Positions 1 through 5,254 of a stretch of DNA of 5,266 nt are shown one piece after another. The stretch is from Candidatus Solibacter sp. Lineage in GTDB: Bacteria; Acidobacteriota; Terriglobia; Bryobacterales; Bryobacteraceae. Below the pieces are notes generated by a model that was not told where the DNA came from, made no database searches, and saw only the letters and a program-made list of their open reading frames with translations. How positions within the stretch are numbered: the stretch's first letter is position 1; the number at the start of each line of letters is the position of its first letter. The stretch lies in assembly GCA_017883355.1 (NCBI GenBank), contig JADGNS010000432.1, positions 1 through 5,266 of the forward strand, in the 5' to 3' direction. A program made the translations under genes and the position numbers.

Positions 1-660
1 GGCCTCCGCCAGCAACTGCGCCTGGCAACTGCGCTCCATCGTGATGAACCACCACACCGCTTCGTCGATCGTTCTGCCCACCGTCAGCAGCCCGTGATTG
101 CGCAGGATGACGGCTTTGGAGTTACCCAGCGTTTGGGCGATCCGGTCGCCCTCGGAGGTCTCGTACACCACGCCGGTGTAATCGTCGAACAGCGCGTGGT
201 CCTCGTAGAAGGCGCACGCATCCTGCGTAATCGGGTCGAGCAGACGGCCCAGCGACGACCATGCCTTGCCATACATCGAGTGCGCGTGCGCCGCCGCCAC
301 CGCTTCGGGACGCGCCGCGTGAACCCGCGAATGGATGGCAAACGCGGCGGTGTTCACCGGGTAGTTGCCTTGCACCACCTCGCCCTTGTCGTTCACCAGG
401 ATCAGGTCCGAGACGCGAATCTGTCCGAAGTGGACGCCGAAGGGGTTGACCCAAAACCACTCCGGATTCCCCGGGTCGCGAGCCGTGATGTGTCCGGCCA
501 CGCCCTCATCGAATCCGAAGCGGGCGAACAGGCGGAACGCGGCGGCCAGGCGTTCCTGGCGGTGGCGGCGCTCCTCGGCGACGGTGGCGAAGGTCGGCGG
601 CGATGGGACATTCCGGGCTCTTCCGGGAACTTCGGTTGCTTCGCAATTGGTTGGTATCAT
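1..660 (-). CDS. Class II aldolase/adducin family protein (partial, C-terminus outside window)
   Basis: The reading frame runs open from ATG at 660 to the window edge, giving 220 residues with no stop. An in-frame TGA at 697-699 with no other start codon between fixes the ATG. The class II aldolase fold is recognised from the zinc-site segment AAAHAHSMYGKAW (H125, H127) and the third histidine in ILRNHGLLTVG (H189). Other family-like stretches are VNPFGVHFGQIRVSDLILV (71-89), NTAAFAIHSRVHAARPEA (103-120), QDACAFYEDHALF and ETSEGDRIAQTLGNSKAV. Known family members are L-fuculose-1-phosphate aldolase, ribulose-5-phosphate epimerase and the non-catalytic adducin heads. This sequence looks closest to the roughly 250-270-residue adducin-like group that includes fungal Mug14-type proteins, so about 30-50 residues are probably missing. 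The position I align with the FucA catalytic Glu73 is Ala106, so classical aldolase chemistry is doubtful. It is probably cytoplasmic, with substrate unknown. Family assignment is firm; function is not. Confidence 0.9.
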   Translation of the reverse strand, partial: MIPTNCEATEVPGRARNVPSPPTFATVAEERRHRQERLAAAFRLFARFGFDEGVAGHITARDPGNPEWFWVNPFGVHFGQIRVSDLILVNDKGEVVQGNYPVNTAAFAIHSRVHAARPEAVAAAHAHSMYGKAWSSLGRLLDPITQDACAFYEDHALFDDYTGVVYETSEGDRIAQTLGNSKAVILRNHGLLTVGRTIDEAVWWFITMERSCQAQLLAEA

Positions 661-672
661 CTCTGCACAGCA

Positions 673-678
673 TCCCCT
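673..678 (-). promoter_or_regulatory. Shine-Dalgarno candidate for the aldolase-family gene
   Basis: AGGGGA lies 12 nt upstream of the ATG at 660. The spacing is longer than the usual 5-10 nt, so its strength is uncertain. The purine-rich GCAGAG directly against the ATG is too close to act as a normal site. Confidence 0.4.
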
Positions 679-685
679 GCGCGTG

Positions 686-715
686 ATGATATACCGTCAG
701 CTCGCGTGCGGTCAA
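686..715 (-). promoter_or_regulatory. Candidate sigma70-type promoter for the aldolase-family gene
   Basis: On the minus strand TTGACC (715-710) and TATCAT (691-686) are separated by 18 nt. Each matches five of six consensus bases (TTGACA, TATAAT). An overlapping choice, TATATC (693-688), has a 16-nt spacer but only four matches. Either would start transcription about 20 nt before the ATG at 660 and keep the AGGGGA site in the leader. The elements sit where a promoter is expected, at the end of a non-coding gap, but no experimental support is available. Confidence 0.5.
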
Positions 716-742
716 TTCTTAAGTTGTCATTCTCAAGTTGTC
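715..742. repeat. 14-bp tandem direct repeat, two copies (possible operator)
   Basis: The plus-strand unit ATTCTYAAGTTGTC occurs twice back to back, at 715-728 and 729-742, with one mismatch (T720 versus C734). The array abuts the proposed -35 box of the aldolase-family gene, where an activator or repressor binding to direct repeats would sit. No regulator is encoded in the window. The repeat itself is read directly; the operator role is inference. Confidence 0.7.
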
Positions 743-752
743 CGCGCACCCT

Positions 753-844
753 GCTCCGCGCCTCCCATCGGAGCCGCGACCGTGAGGGAGCGCTTGCCCG
801 ACGGGCAACGCACTTCATCATTCGCTTGAGACGCCGCGGGCGTC
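753..844. repeat. Cluster of short inverted repeats in the 661-862 gap
   Basis: Three perfect inverted repeats lie within about 90 nt. GCTCCG (753-758) pairs with CGGAGC (769-774) around a 10-nt loop. TTGCCCG (794-800) and CGGGCAA (802-808) flank one base, so the foldable form is 6 bp with a 3-nt loop. GACGCC (830-835) pairs with GGCGTC (839-844) around GCG. An alternative bulged pairing, GCG-CTCCC (758-760, 762-766) with GGGAG-CGC (786-793), competes with the first. None is followed by a T-tract on the minus strand, so they are not canonical terminators. The last lies 18 nt beyond the stop codon at 863 and could still protect or end the upstream transcript. The sequence style (GAGCCGCGACCGTGAGGGAG, 771-790) resembles dispersed REP-type elements of GC-rich genomes. 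I see no protein-coding potential between 743 and 862. Confidence 0.6.
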
Positions 845-862
845 ATGAGCAACTTATGCCAC

Positions 863-1354
863 CTACTGTCCCGGGGGTTGCAACGGGGTCTTGGGAGGCG
901 CCGGATCGCGTCGCGGACCCAGTCCTAGGGCGATCAGGGAGAGCGAGTTAATCTTGCCGCTGGATTCCAGATTCTGCTCCGCCTGGAACTTTTTCAAAGC
1001 ATCCGACGAGGTCTGATTCCAGGTCCCCGTGGCGTCCTCCGGCTTCAGATATCCCTTGGCGGCCAGGGCACCCTGGATCTCGCGGTAACGGTCCGGCGAC
1101 GGAGACGTCTGCCGGTTGCGCCAGGTGACGCCGCGCTTGGCGGGAGTCTTCTTGCCGCGCGAGGAAGCCGTCCTGGTGGTGGTCCCCGGTTTGCGTGTAG
1201 AGGCTGTGCTCGCGCCCTTCTTGGCCGGCGAAGCCTTCTTCTTGGCGGCCGTCTTCCTGGCCGGCGCCTTATTCTGGGCCGCCAGCGCGCCGTCCGCGCT
1301 CCAGGCAAGCACGATCATCGCCGCCATGGCGGCGAAGCTCAGGATCTTCCTCAT
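863..1354 (-). CDS. Small secreted basic protein with peptidoglycan-binding-like C-terminal domain
   Basis: The product is 163 residues in three parts. Residues 1-26 form a Sec signal peptide: MRK, a hydrophobic core (ILSFAAMAAMIVLAW) and a GALAA cleavage region, so it is probably exported. Residues 27-87 are a low-complexity Lys/Arg/Ala/Ser/Thr/Pro linker with 11 Lys, 7 Arg and no acidic residue, resembling a histone H1 tail (KTAAKKKASPAKK). Residues about 88-147 resemble a PG_binding_1 three-helix fold: YREIQGALAAKGYL, then TGTWNQTSSDALKKFQAEQNL, then GKINSLSLIALGLG. A short Pro-rich tail follows. The frame stays open upstream to 1504, but the start at 1354 is chosen because it puts the signal peptide at the N-terminus and avoids running through the terminator. 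No Shine-Dalgarno site is visible in AATAGCAATTGAACCC before the ATG. Binding to cell-wall polymer or polyanions is inferred; no catalytic domain is present. Confidence 0.8.
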   Translation of the reverse strand: MRKILSFAAMAAMIVLAWSADGALAAQNKAPARKTAAKKKASPAKKGASTASTRKPGTTTRTASSRGKKTPAKRGVTWRNRQTSPSPDRYREIQGALAAKGYLKPEDATGTWNQTSSDALKKFQAEQNLESSGKINSLSLIALGLGPRRDPAPPKTPLQPPGQ

Positions 1355-1367
1355 GGGTTCAATTGCT

Positions 1368-1376
1368 ATTTTATCA
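1368..1376 (-). promoter_or_regulatory. Extended -10 promoter candidate for the small secreted protein
   Basis: TGATAAAAT (1376-1368) matches the extended -10 form TGnTATAAT with one difference. The matching -35 position (about 1391-1396) falls in the T-tract of the upstream terminator and reads CTTTTT, which is poor, as is common for extended -10 promoters. Transcription would begin near 1361, leaving only about 7 nt before the ATG at 1354. That fits the missing Shine-Dalgarno site and points to near-leaderless initiation. Confidence 0.45.
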
Positions 1377-1388
1377 GTACCGCTACAC

Positions 1389-1424
1389 AAAAAAAGGGCG
1401 GCCGGAGGGAATCCGGCCGCCCTT
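1389..1424 (-). terminator. Intrinsic (rho-independent) terminator of the htrA transcript
   Basis: On the minus strand GGGCGGCCGG and CCGGCCGCCC form a perfect 10-bp GC stem (1422-1413 and 1405-1396) around a 7-nt loop. It is followed directly by seven T residues (1395-1389), and two flanking A-T pairs can lengthen the stem. It begins about 30 nt after the htrA stop codon. On the plus strand the 3' side continues TTCCTGG rather than a T-run, so termination is directional. Confidence 0.93.
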
Positions 1425-1427
1425 CCT

Positions 1428-1445
1428 GGCAGGTCGAAGCCTGCC
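1428..1445 (-). other. Second stem-loop between the htrA stop and the terminator
   Basis: GGCAGG and CCTGCC form a perfect 6-bp stem around a 6-nt loop, starting 10 nt after the htrA TAA. It has no T-tract of its own. It probably acts with the stronger hairpin at 1396-1422 as a paired 3' structure, stabilising or helping to end the message. Confidence 0.55.
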
Positions 1446-1455
1446 CCACCACTAC

Positions 1456-3060
1456 TTACCGCCCGGTGGGCGGCAGCGTGCCGGCCGCATAGCGCGCCGA
1501 CCAATCGTTATTGGGTCCTCTGCTAAGCACCCGGAACTGCACCGCGTCGCCCGGTTTCAGCGTGCCGCTGAACTTCGCGATGTCCTCAGTGGAGTTCACC
1601 GGCTGGCGGTTGACCGACAGGATCACGTCGCCGGGCGCCAGGCCGATGTCATCGGCGAAGGAACTCGGTTCCACGGACTTCACCTGTACGCCGGCCTTCT
1701 GCTTGATCCCCAGGCGATCGGCCTGCTGCTCCGTCAGGTTCTGGATCTGCATGCCGAATTTCACCGTGGTCGGTTCGCCGCCCTTGATGGAATCCTCGCG
1801 GCCGTTGCCGTACTGGTCTGGGAAGACCTGCGCCAGGTCCGCCACCACTACCTTGAGGTCGTGATGCTTGCCTTCGCGCTCCACCGTGATGTTCACCGGG
1901 GTGCCCAGCGGTGTGGTAGCGACCGTGCCTACCAGTTGGTTGCCGTGGTTGATCGGCTTGCCGTTGATGGCCGTGATCACGTCGCCTTCCTTCATGCCGG
2001 CCTTCTCGCTGGGGCCGCCCGGAATCACCTTGGCCACGAACACGCCTTCCTTCACACCCGCCACCTTCAAGTTGGCCAGCGCCTGGTCCGTTTCGCTCGG
2101 CGTGAAGTGGATGCCGATGGAACCGCGCGTCACCTTGCCGTTCTTGATGATGTCGTTGTACACCTGAGCCGCCGTGTTCACCGGCAGCGCGAAGCCGACG
2201 CCCTGGTACCCGCCATTCTGCGTGGCGATCGCGGTATTGATGCCGATCACCTCGCCGCGGATGTTCAACAGCGGCCCGCCGCTATTGCCCGGGTTGATGG
2301 CCGCGTCGGTTTGCAGGAAATGCTGATACTGCATGCTGGGGTCCACATCGCGCTCCTTGGCGCTGATGATGCCCGCCGTCACCGTGGCCTGGTAGCCGAA
2401 CGGCGAACCAATGGCAATCGCCCAATCGCCCACCTGCACGGCGTCGGAATTGCCGATCTTGGCGACGGTCAGGTCCTTCTTGCCTTCCACGCGGATCACC
2501 GCCAGGTCGGTGGCCGAATCCACGCCCACCACCTTGGCGTCATATTCCACCGGATCGTGGTTGAACTTCACGCGGATGAGGTCCGCCTTGTCGACCACAT
2601 GGTTGTTGGTCAGGATGTAGCCGGCGCGATCCACCACCACGCCCGAACCGAGCGCCCGGCCTCCACGCTGCTGCATCTCTGGGCCGCCGCCCCCGTTGCC
2701 GAAGAAGCGATAGAAAAAGTCCTCCATGCTGCCGCCGTCCTGCGGATCCTGGTCGGGAGACGGCATGACCTGCCGCCGCCCGTTGCCGCGGGAACGGACC
2801 TGCGGTTTGGGCAAATACTCGGTAGAGATGTTCACCACCGAAGGTTCCACCTGCTTGGCAATCTGGCTGAACGTATTCGACAGTTCCACCGGGTTGGGAA
2901 TCACCAGCGGGGTTGCCCCCGGCGCCGCCGGACCTTCGCTTTTGGCCGCCTTGACGCCCTGGTTCACCAGCGTCCCGATGACGATGCCCACACTCAGCGT
3001 GAACAGAATCAAGGTAAACGAAAGCACCTTCTGTGTGCGTAATCTGTCAAATAGACTCAT
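1456..3060 (-). CDS. htrA: HtrA/DegP-family serine protease, membrane-anchored, two PDZ domains
   Basis: The 534-residue product is an envelope quality-control protease and chaperone that degrades or refolds misfolded exported proteins. An N-terminal hydrophobic segment (about 12-33) after the basic RLRTQK suggests a signal anchor or uncleaved signal, placing the enzyme on the outer face of the inner membrane. The trypsin-like domain spans about 60-305, with triad His154 (TNNHVV), Asp185 (TDLAVI) and Ser260 (GNSGGP). PDZ1 lies at about 312-408 and includes GVFVAKVIPGGPSEKAGMKEG. PDZ2 lies at about 432-517 and includes GVQVKSVEPSSFADDIGLAPG. A Gly-rich, acidic/aromatic loop (108-136, MEDFFYRFFGNGGGG) corresponds to the regulatory LA-loop region of DegP-type enzymes. 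Length and layout fit DegP/MucD rather than single-PDZ DegS. All catalytic residues are intact. It lies 64 nt after the transporter gene and ends in a strong terminator. The fold is certain; anchoring versus cleavage is inferred. Confidence 0.97.
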   Translation of the reverse strand: MSLFDRLRTQKVLSFTLILFTLSVGIVIGTLVNQGVKAAKSEGPAAPGATPLVIPNPVELSNTFSQIAKQVEPSVVNISTEYLPKPQVRSRGNGRRQVMPSPDQDPQDGGSMEDFFYRFFGNGGGGPEMQQRGGRALGSGVVVDRAGYILTNNHVVDKADLIRVKFNHDPVEYDAKVVGVDSATDLAVIRVEGKKDLTVAKIGNSDAVQVGDWAIAIGSPFGYQATVTAGIISAKERDVDPSMQYQHFLQTDAAINPGNSGGPLLNIRGEVIGINTAIATQNGGYQGVGFALPVNTAAQVYNDIIKNGKVTRGSIGIHFTPSETDQALANLKVAGVKEGVFVAKVIPGGPSEKAGMKEGDVITAINGKPINHGNQLVGTVATTPLGTPVNITVEREGKHHDLKVVVADLAQVFPDQYGNGREDSIKGGEPTTVKFGMQIQNLTEQQADRLGIKQKAGVQVKSVEPSSFADDIGLAPGDVILSVNRQPVNSTEDIAKFSGTLKPGDAVQFRVLSRGPNNDWSARYAAGTLPPTGR

Positions 3061-3072
3061 GGAATGTTCTTA

Positions 3073-3077
3073 CTCCT
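3073..3077 (-). promoter_or_regulatory. Shine-Dalgarno site for htrA
   Basis: AGGAG within CAGAGGAGTAAG lies 12 nt upstream of the ATG at 3060. The motif is strong but the spacing slightly long. It supports independent translation of htrA rather than coupling to the transporter gene, which ends 64 nt upstream. Confidence 0.6.
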
Positions 3078-3087
3078 CTGTGTGTAC

Positions 3088-3112
3088 CAGCAGGCGTTCG
3101 ATCGCCGTGCTG
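3088..3112 (-). other. Bulged stem-loop in the gap before htrA
   Basis: On the minus strand CAGCA-C-GGCG pairs with CGCC-TGCTG around the 6-nt loop ATCGAA, giving nine base pairs and one bulged C. No T-run follows, so it is not a simple terminator. Its place between the transporter stop and the htrA Shine-Dalgarno site would suit an mRNA processing or stability element in a shared transcript. Confidence 0.5.
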
Positions 3113-3124
3113 GAACTACTATCT

Positions 3125-4009
3125 CTATAGATGTTGCCGCGCCTGGAACGGTTTCATCTCGACCAAAAGCACTCCGCTCAAGATAAGCCCCGCCCCCGCC
3201 GCGGCTCGGCCGGACAATCCTTCGCCGGCGATGCAATACGACGTAATCCAGGCCACGACCGGCTCGAGCGCGTAGATTAACGCCGTTCGCGTCGAGGTGG
3301 TGTAGTGCTGGGCCCAAGCCTGGATGGTAAACGCCAGGGCGGTACACAACAACCCTGTAATTAGTATCGCCCAGACCACGAGCGGTTGCCACTGGATGCG
3401 CGGGGTCTCCACCCACCAGGCCAGGGACAGGGCCGACAAAGCGGCCGCGCCAATCTGGGTAACACTCAGCACTTCATAGCCGATCTGCTCGGCGAAATGA
3501 CCGGTTGCCACAACGTGAGCCGAAAACGCGACAGCCCCGCCAAACGTCAGCAGGTCGCCGCGAGAGATGGAACCGATCGGTCCTTCCAGCGTCATGAGTC
3601 CCATCCCGAGCGTGGCGGCCAGCACACCGGCCACTTCGGAAGCCCGCGGCTTGATTTTATAGACGAGCGCCGCGAGCAAAGGTACCATCACCGTGGCGAG
3701 GCCGGTCAAAAATGCCGATTTCGGCGGCGTGGTGGACTGCAATCCGACGGTCTGGAGCAGGAATCCGGCGAACAGGAAGACGCCGATCATGCCCCCGGCC
3801 GCCAGCATCTTCCCGGTGATGCGGGGCGCGTTGGGCGTCCGCCATTTCCATCCGAACAGCGCCACCAGTGCAACGGTCGCCAGCGAAAAACGCAGGGCCA
3901 GGAACAACACCGGCGAGATTTCGCGCAGCGCGCTCTTGACCAGGACGAAGGTGGCGCCCCACACGACGACGTTAGCGAGCAGAGCCAGTTCCGCTTTGGA
4001 GCGGTTCAC
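3125..4009 (-). CDS. EamA/DMT-superfamily membrane transporter
   Basis: The product is 294 residues, read from a GTG at 4009. The frame is open upstream, but the GTG is preferred: it overlaps the peptidase stop as GTGA, has AGGGGG 9 nt upstream, and puts the first membrane helix at residues 7-27 as in family members. About ten hydrophobic segments can be drawn (roughly 7-27, 33-53, 68-90, 98-118, 125-142, 152-172, 182-200, 208-230, 240-260 and 267-284), arranged as two five-helix repeats. Typical family signatures are LLANVVVWGATFVLVKSAL in repeat 1 and TSTRTALIYALEPVVAW in repeat 2, the latter with the conserved Glu-Pro. Known members (RhaT, YdcZ/RarD-like and amino-acid exporters) move small metabolites across the inner membrane, and direction and substrate cannot be read from sequence. 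Coupling to a peptidase hints at an amino-acid or peptide-derived substrate, which is speculative. Confidence 0.93.
   Translation of the reverse strand: MNRSKAELALLANVVVWGATFVLVKSALREISPVLFLALRFSLATVALVALFGWKWRTPNAPRITGKMLAAGGMIGVFLFAGFLLQTVGLQSTTPPKSAFLTGLATVMVPLLAALVYKIKPRASEVAGVLAATLGMGLMTLEGPIGSISRGDLLTFGGAVAFSAHVVATGHFAEQIGYEVLSVTQIGAAALSALSLAWWVETPRIQWQPLVVWAILITGLLCTALAFTIQAWAQHYTTSTRTALIYALEPVVAWITSYCIAGEGLSGRAAAGAGLILSGVLLVEMKPFQARQHL
4006..4009 (-). other. GTGA stop/start overlap coupling peptidase and transporter genes
   Basis: The TGA of the M20 gene (4008-4006) and the GTG start of the transporter (4009-4007) share bases in a GTGA overlap. This arrangement usually means one mRNA and coupled translation, with ribosomes reinitiating at the second gene. 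Confidence 0.85.
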
Positions 4010-5235
4010 GCAGCCGTGCCCCCTGCCGCGGTGCGCATGAGCATCAGCAGGGTAAGCAGAATGCGCTTCAGGCCAAGATCCCGCCCCTCGGGACTGAACC
4101 ACTCTCCCGAAGTGTGCGCGCCGCCGCCCAGCCCGCCGGCGCCGATGGCGACGGCCGGAATGCCCATGGAGAGCGGCAGGTTGGCGTCGGTGGACGAGCA
4201 GTCCAGGTGCGAGCGGATGCCCAGGTGAGCGTCCACCGCGCGAAGGTAGAGCAGGATGGGGGCCTGCTCCGGCAGCACGGCCGCCGGGCGCGAGCCGATC
4301 TCGCGGGTCTTCACGGTGACGCGCCCGCCGGTTTGCCGCTGGTTTTCCAGGTCGCGGGCCCGCTCCACGGCGCCCAGCAGCACGTCGACCAACTGGTCCA
4401 TGCGGGCGTTGCTCTCCGAGCGGATATCCACCTTGCAGCGCGCCGCCTGGGCGATGGCGTTGACCCCACTGCCGCCTTCGATCAGGCCCACGTTGACCGA
4501 CGATTTCGGTCCCGAATCGAGGCGCGTCTCGGCGAACAGGGATACCGCCCGGCAGAGCGCGTGGACCGGATTGCCCACGCCAAAATCGCTCCAGCTATGC
4601 CCGCCCGGACCGCTGAAGGTGACCTCGAAGCGCCGGCTGCCCAGCGCGCGTGTGGTGATGTGGTCGGTGTTGGCGCCGTCGACGATCACGAAGCTCCGAA
4701 TCTGCCCGGCCAGCGGGGACTGGTGGCACAGGTGGCGCATGCCTAGCAGGTTGCCCTCGCCCTCTTCGCCGACGTTGGCCACCAACAGCAGTCCGGCGGG
4801 GGATTCCGGCAGCCTGACGGAGTTCTTCCACGCCCGGGCGATGGCCAGCAAGGCGGCGAGACCGGCCCCGTTGTCGGAAACCCCGGGACCGCGGAAGCGG
4901 CCCTCGGCGTCTACCGAGATCTCTTCTTTGTTGCGCGGCGCGAGCACGGTATCCAGGTGCGCCGTCAGCGCCACGTAGGGCGGCCCTCCGAAGGCTGCCA
5001 GCACGTTGCCGGCGCGGTCGATCGAGGCATCGCAGCCATAGGAGCGGAATTGCTCCAGGAACCAGGCGGCGCGCTCCTGTTCCATGAAGGTAGGCGCGGG
5101 GATGCGGCAAGCTTGCAGGTGGACCTCGTTGATCCACTGCTTCTCGCGCGTGAAGAATTGCAGACAGTCGCGGACTCCGGGGTGGCCGGCAAGCTCGCTC
5201 ACGTTGGTCCCCGGTAAGGCCGTATTGGCAACCAT
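4006..5235 (-). CDS. M20/M25/M40-family zinc metallopeptidase (amidohydrolase)
   Basis: The 409-residue product hydrolyses peptide or amide bonds of a small substrate with a two-metal site. All expected residues are visible: His93 and the catalytic-side Asp95 in TAHLDTV; bridging Asp121 in GVSDNGAG; general base Glu157 and metal ligand Glu158 in NVGEEGEGN; Asp186 in VIVDG; and His374 in GGGAHTSGEW. The lid/dimerisation domain (about 198-315) carries FSGPGGHSWSDFGVGNP, whose His213 normally completes the active site across the dimer. No signal peptide is seen, so it should be cytoplasmic. The domain order and the HLDT and EEGEGN motifs recall peptidase T and DapE-type relatives, but I cannot name the substrate (dipeptide, tripeptide or N-acyl amino acid). 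The start at 5235 is the first ATG and leaves a normal N-terminal extension. It is the first gene of a pair with the transporter. Confidence 0.95.
   Translation of the reverse strand: MVANTALPGTNVSELAGHPGVRDCLQFFTREKQWINEVHLQACRIPAPTFMEQERAAWFLEQFRSYGCDASIDRAGNVLAAFGGPPYVALTAHLDTVLAPRNKEEISVDAEGRFRGPGVSDNGAGLAALLAIARAWKNSVRLPESPAGLLLVANVGEEGEGNLLGMRHLCHQSPLAGQIRSFVIVDGANTDHITTRALGSRRFEVTFSGPGGHSWSDFGVGNPVHALCRAVSLFAETRLDSGPKSSVNVGLIEGGSGVNAIAQAARCKVDIRSESNARMDQLVDVLLGAVERARDLENQRQTGGRVTVKTREIGSRPAAVLPEQAPILLYLRAVDAHLGIRSHLDCSSTDANLPLSMGIPAVAIGAGGLGGGAHTSGEWFSPEGRDLGLKRILLTLLMLMRTAAGGTAA
4019..4024 (-). promoter_or_regulatory. Shine-Dalgarno site for the EamA transporter
   Basis: AGGGGG, inside the 3' end of the peptidase gene, lies 9 nt upstream of the GTG at 4009. 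Good spacing here is the main reason for choosing that non-ATG start. Confidence 0.6.
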
Positions 5236-5245
5236 GCTTTCTGCC

Positions 5246-5254
5246 AGTGTATCA
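5246..5254 (-). promoter_or_regulatory. Possible extended -10 box before the M20 gene
   Basis: TGATACACT (5254-5246) fits the TGnTAnnnT pattern with four of six -10 matches and lies 10 nt before the ATG at 5235. The -35 region is beyond the window edge. Only a weak purine stretch (AGAAAG) precedes the start codon. This is a tentative call. Confidence 0.25.

Noticed and set aside
715..742. Pho box (PhoB site), suggested by repeated TGTC
   Set aside because: Pho boxes repeat every 11 bp. Here the period is 14 bp and the flanking bases do not fit.
94..951. Plus-strand open frame opposite the aldolase-family gene and the following gap
   Set aside because: It runs antisense through a clear class II aldolase frame and through the intergenic stem-loops. 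No motif or ribosome binding site supports it.
1355..1504. N-terminal extension of the small secreted protein up to an ATG at 1504
   Set aside because: It would pass through the htrA terminator and part of the htrA coding region, and it would bury the signal peptide internally.
1363..3042. Long open frame on the plus strand opposite htrA (559 codons)
   Set aside because: It is antisense to an HtrA gene with all catalytic motifs. Its translation is rich in His, Arg, Val and Ala with no recognisable domain, as expected from the reverse frame of GC-biased codons.
3111..3118. SigmaE-like GGAACT -35 motif near htrA
   Set aside because: It lies on the plus strand, pointing away from htrA, and no matching -10 was found.
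3118..3136. TATAGA and GATAGT as -10 boxes for htrA
   Set aside because: The best upstream partner, TTCCAG, gives spacers of about 13 or 19 nt, so no convincing promoter can be assembled.
4010..4102. N-terminal extension of the transporter up to an ATG at 4102
   Set aside because: The extra 31 residues are polar and His/Arg/Gly-rich, and they lie in the conserved C-terminal coding region of the peptidase. The GTG at 4009 gives a normal family N-terminus.
3386..4228. Plus-strand open frame opposite the transporter and peptidase genes
   Set aside because: Its composition (Gly, Arg, Gln, His) is that of a shadow frame, and it lies opposite two well-supported genes.
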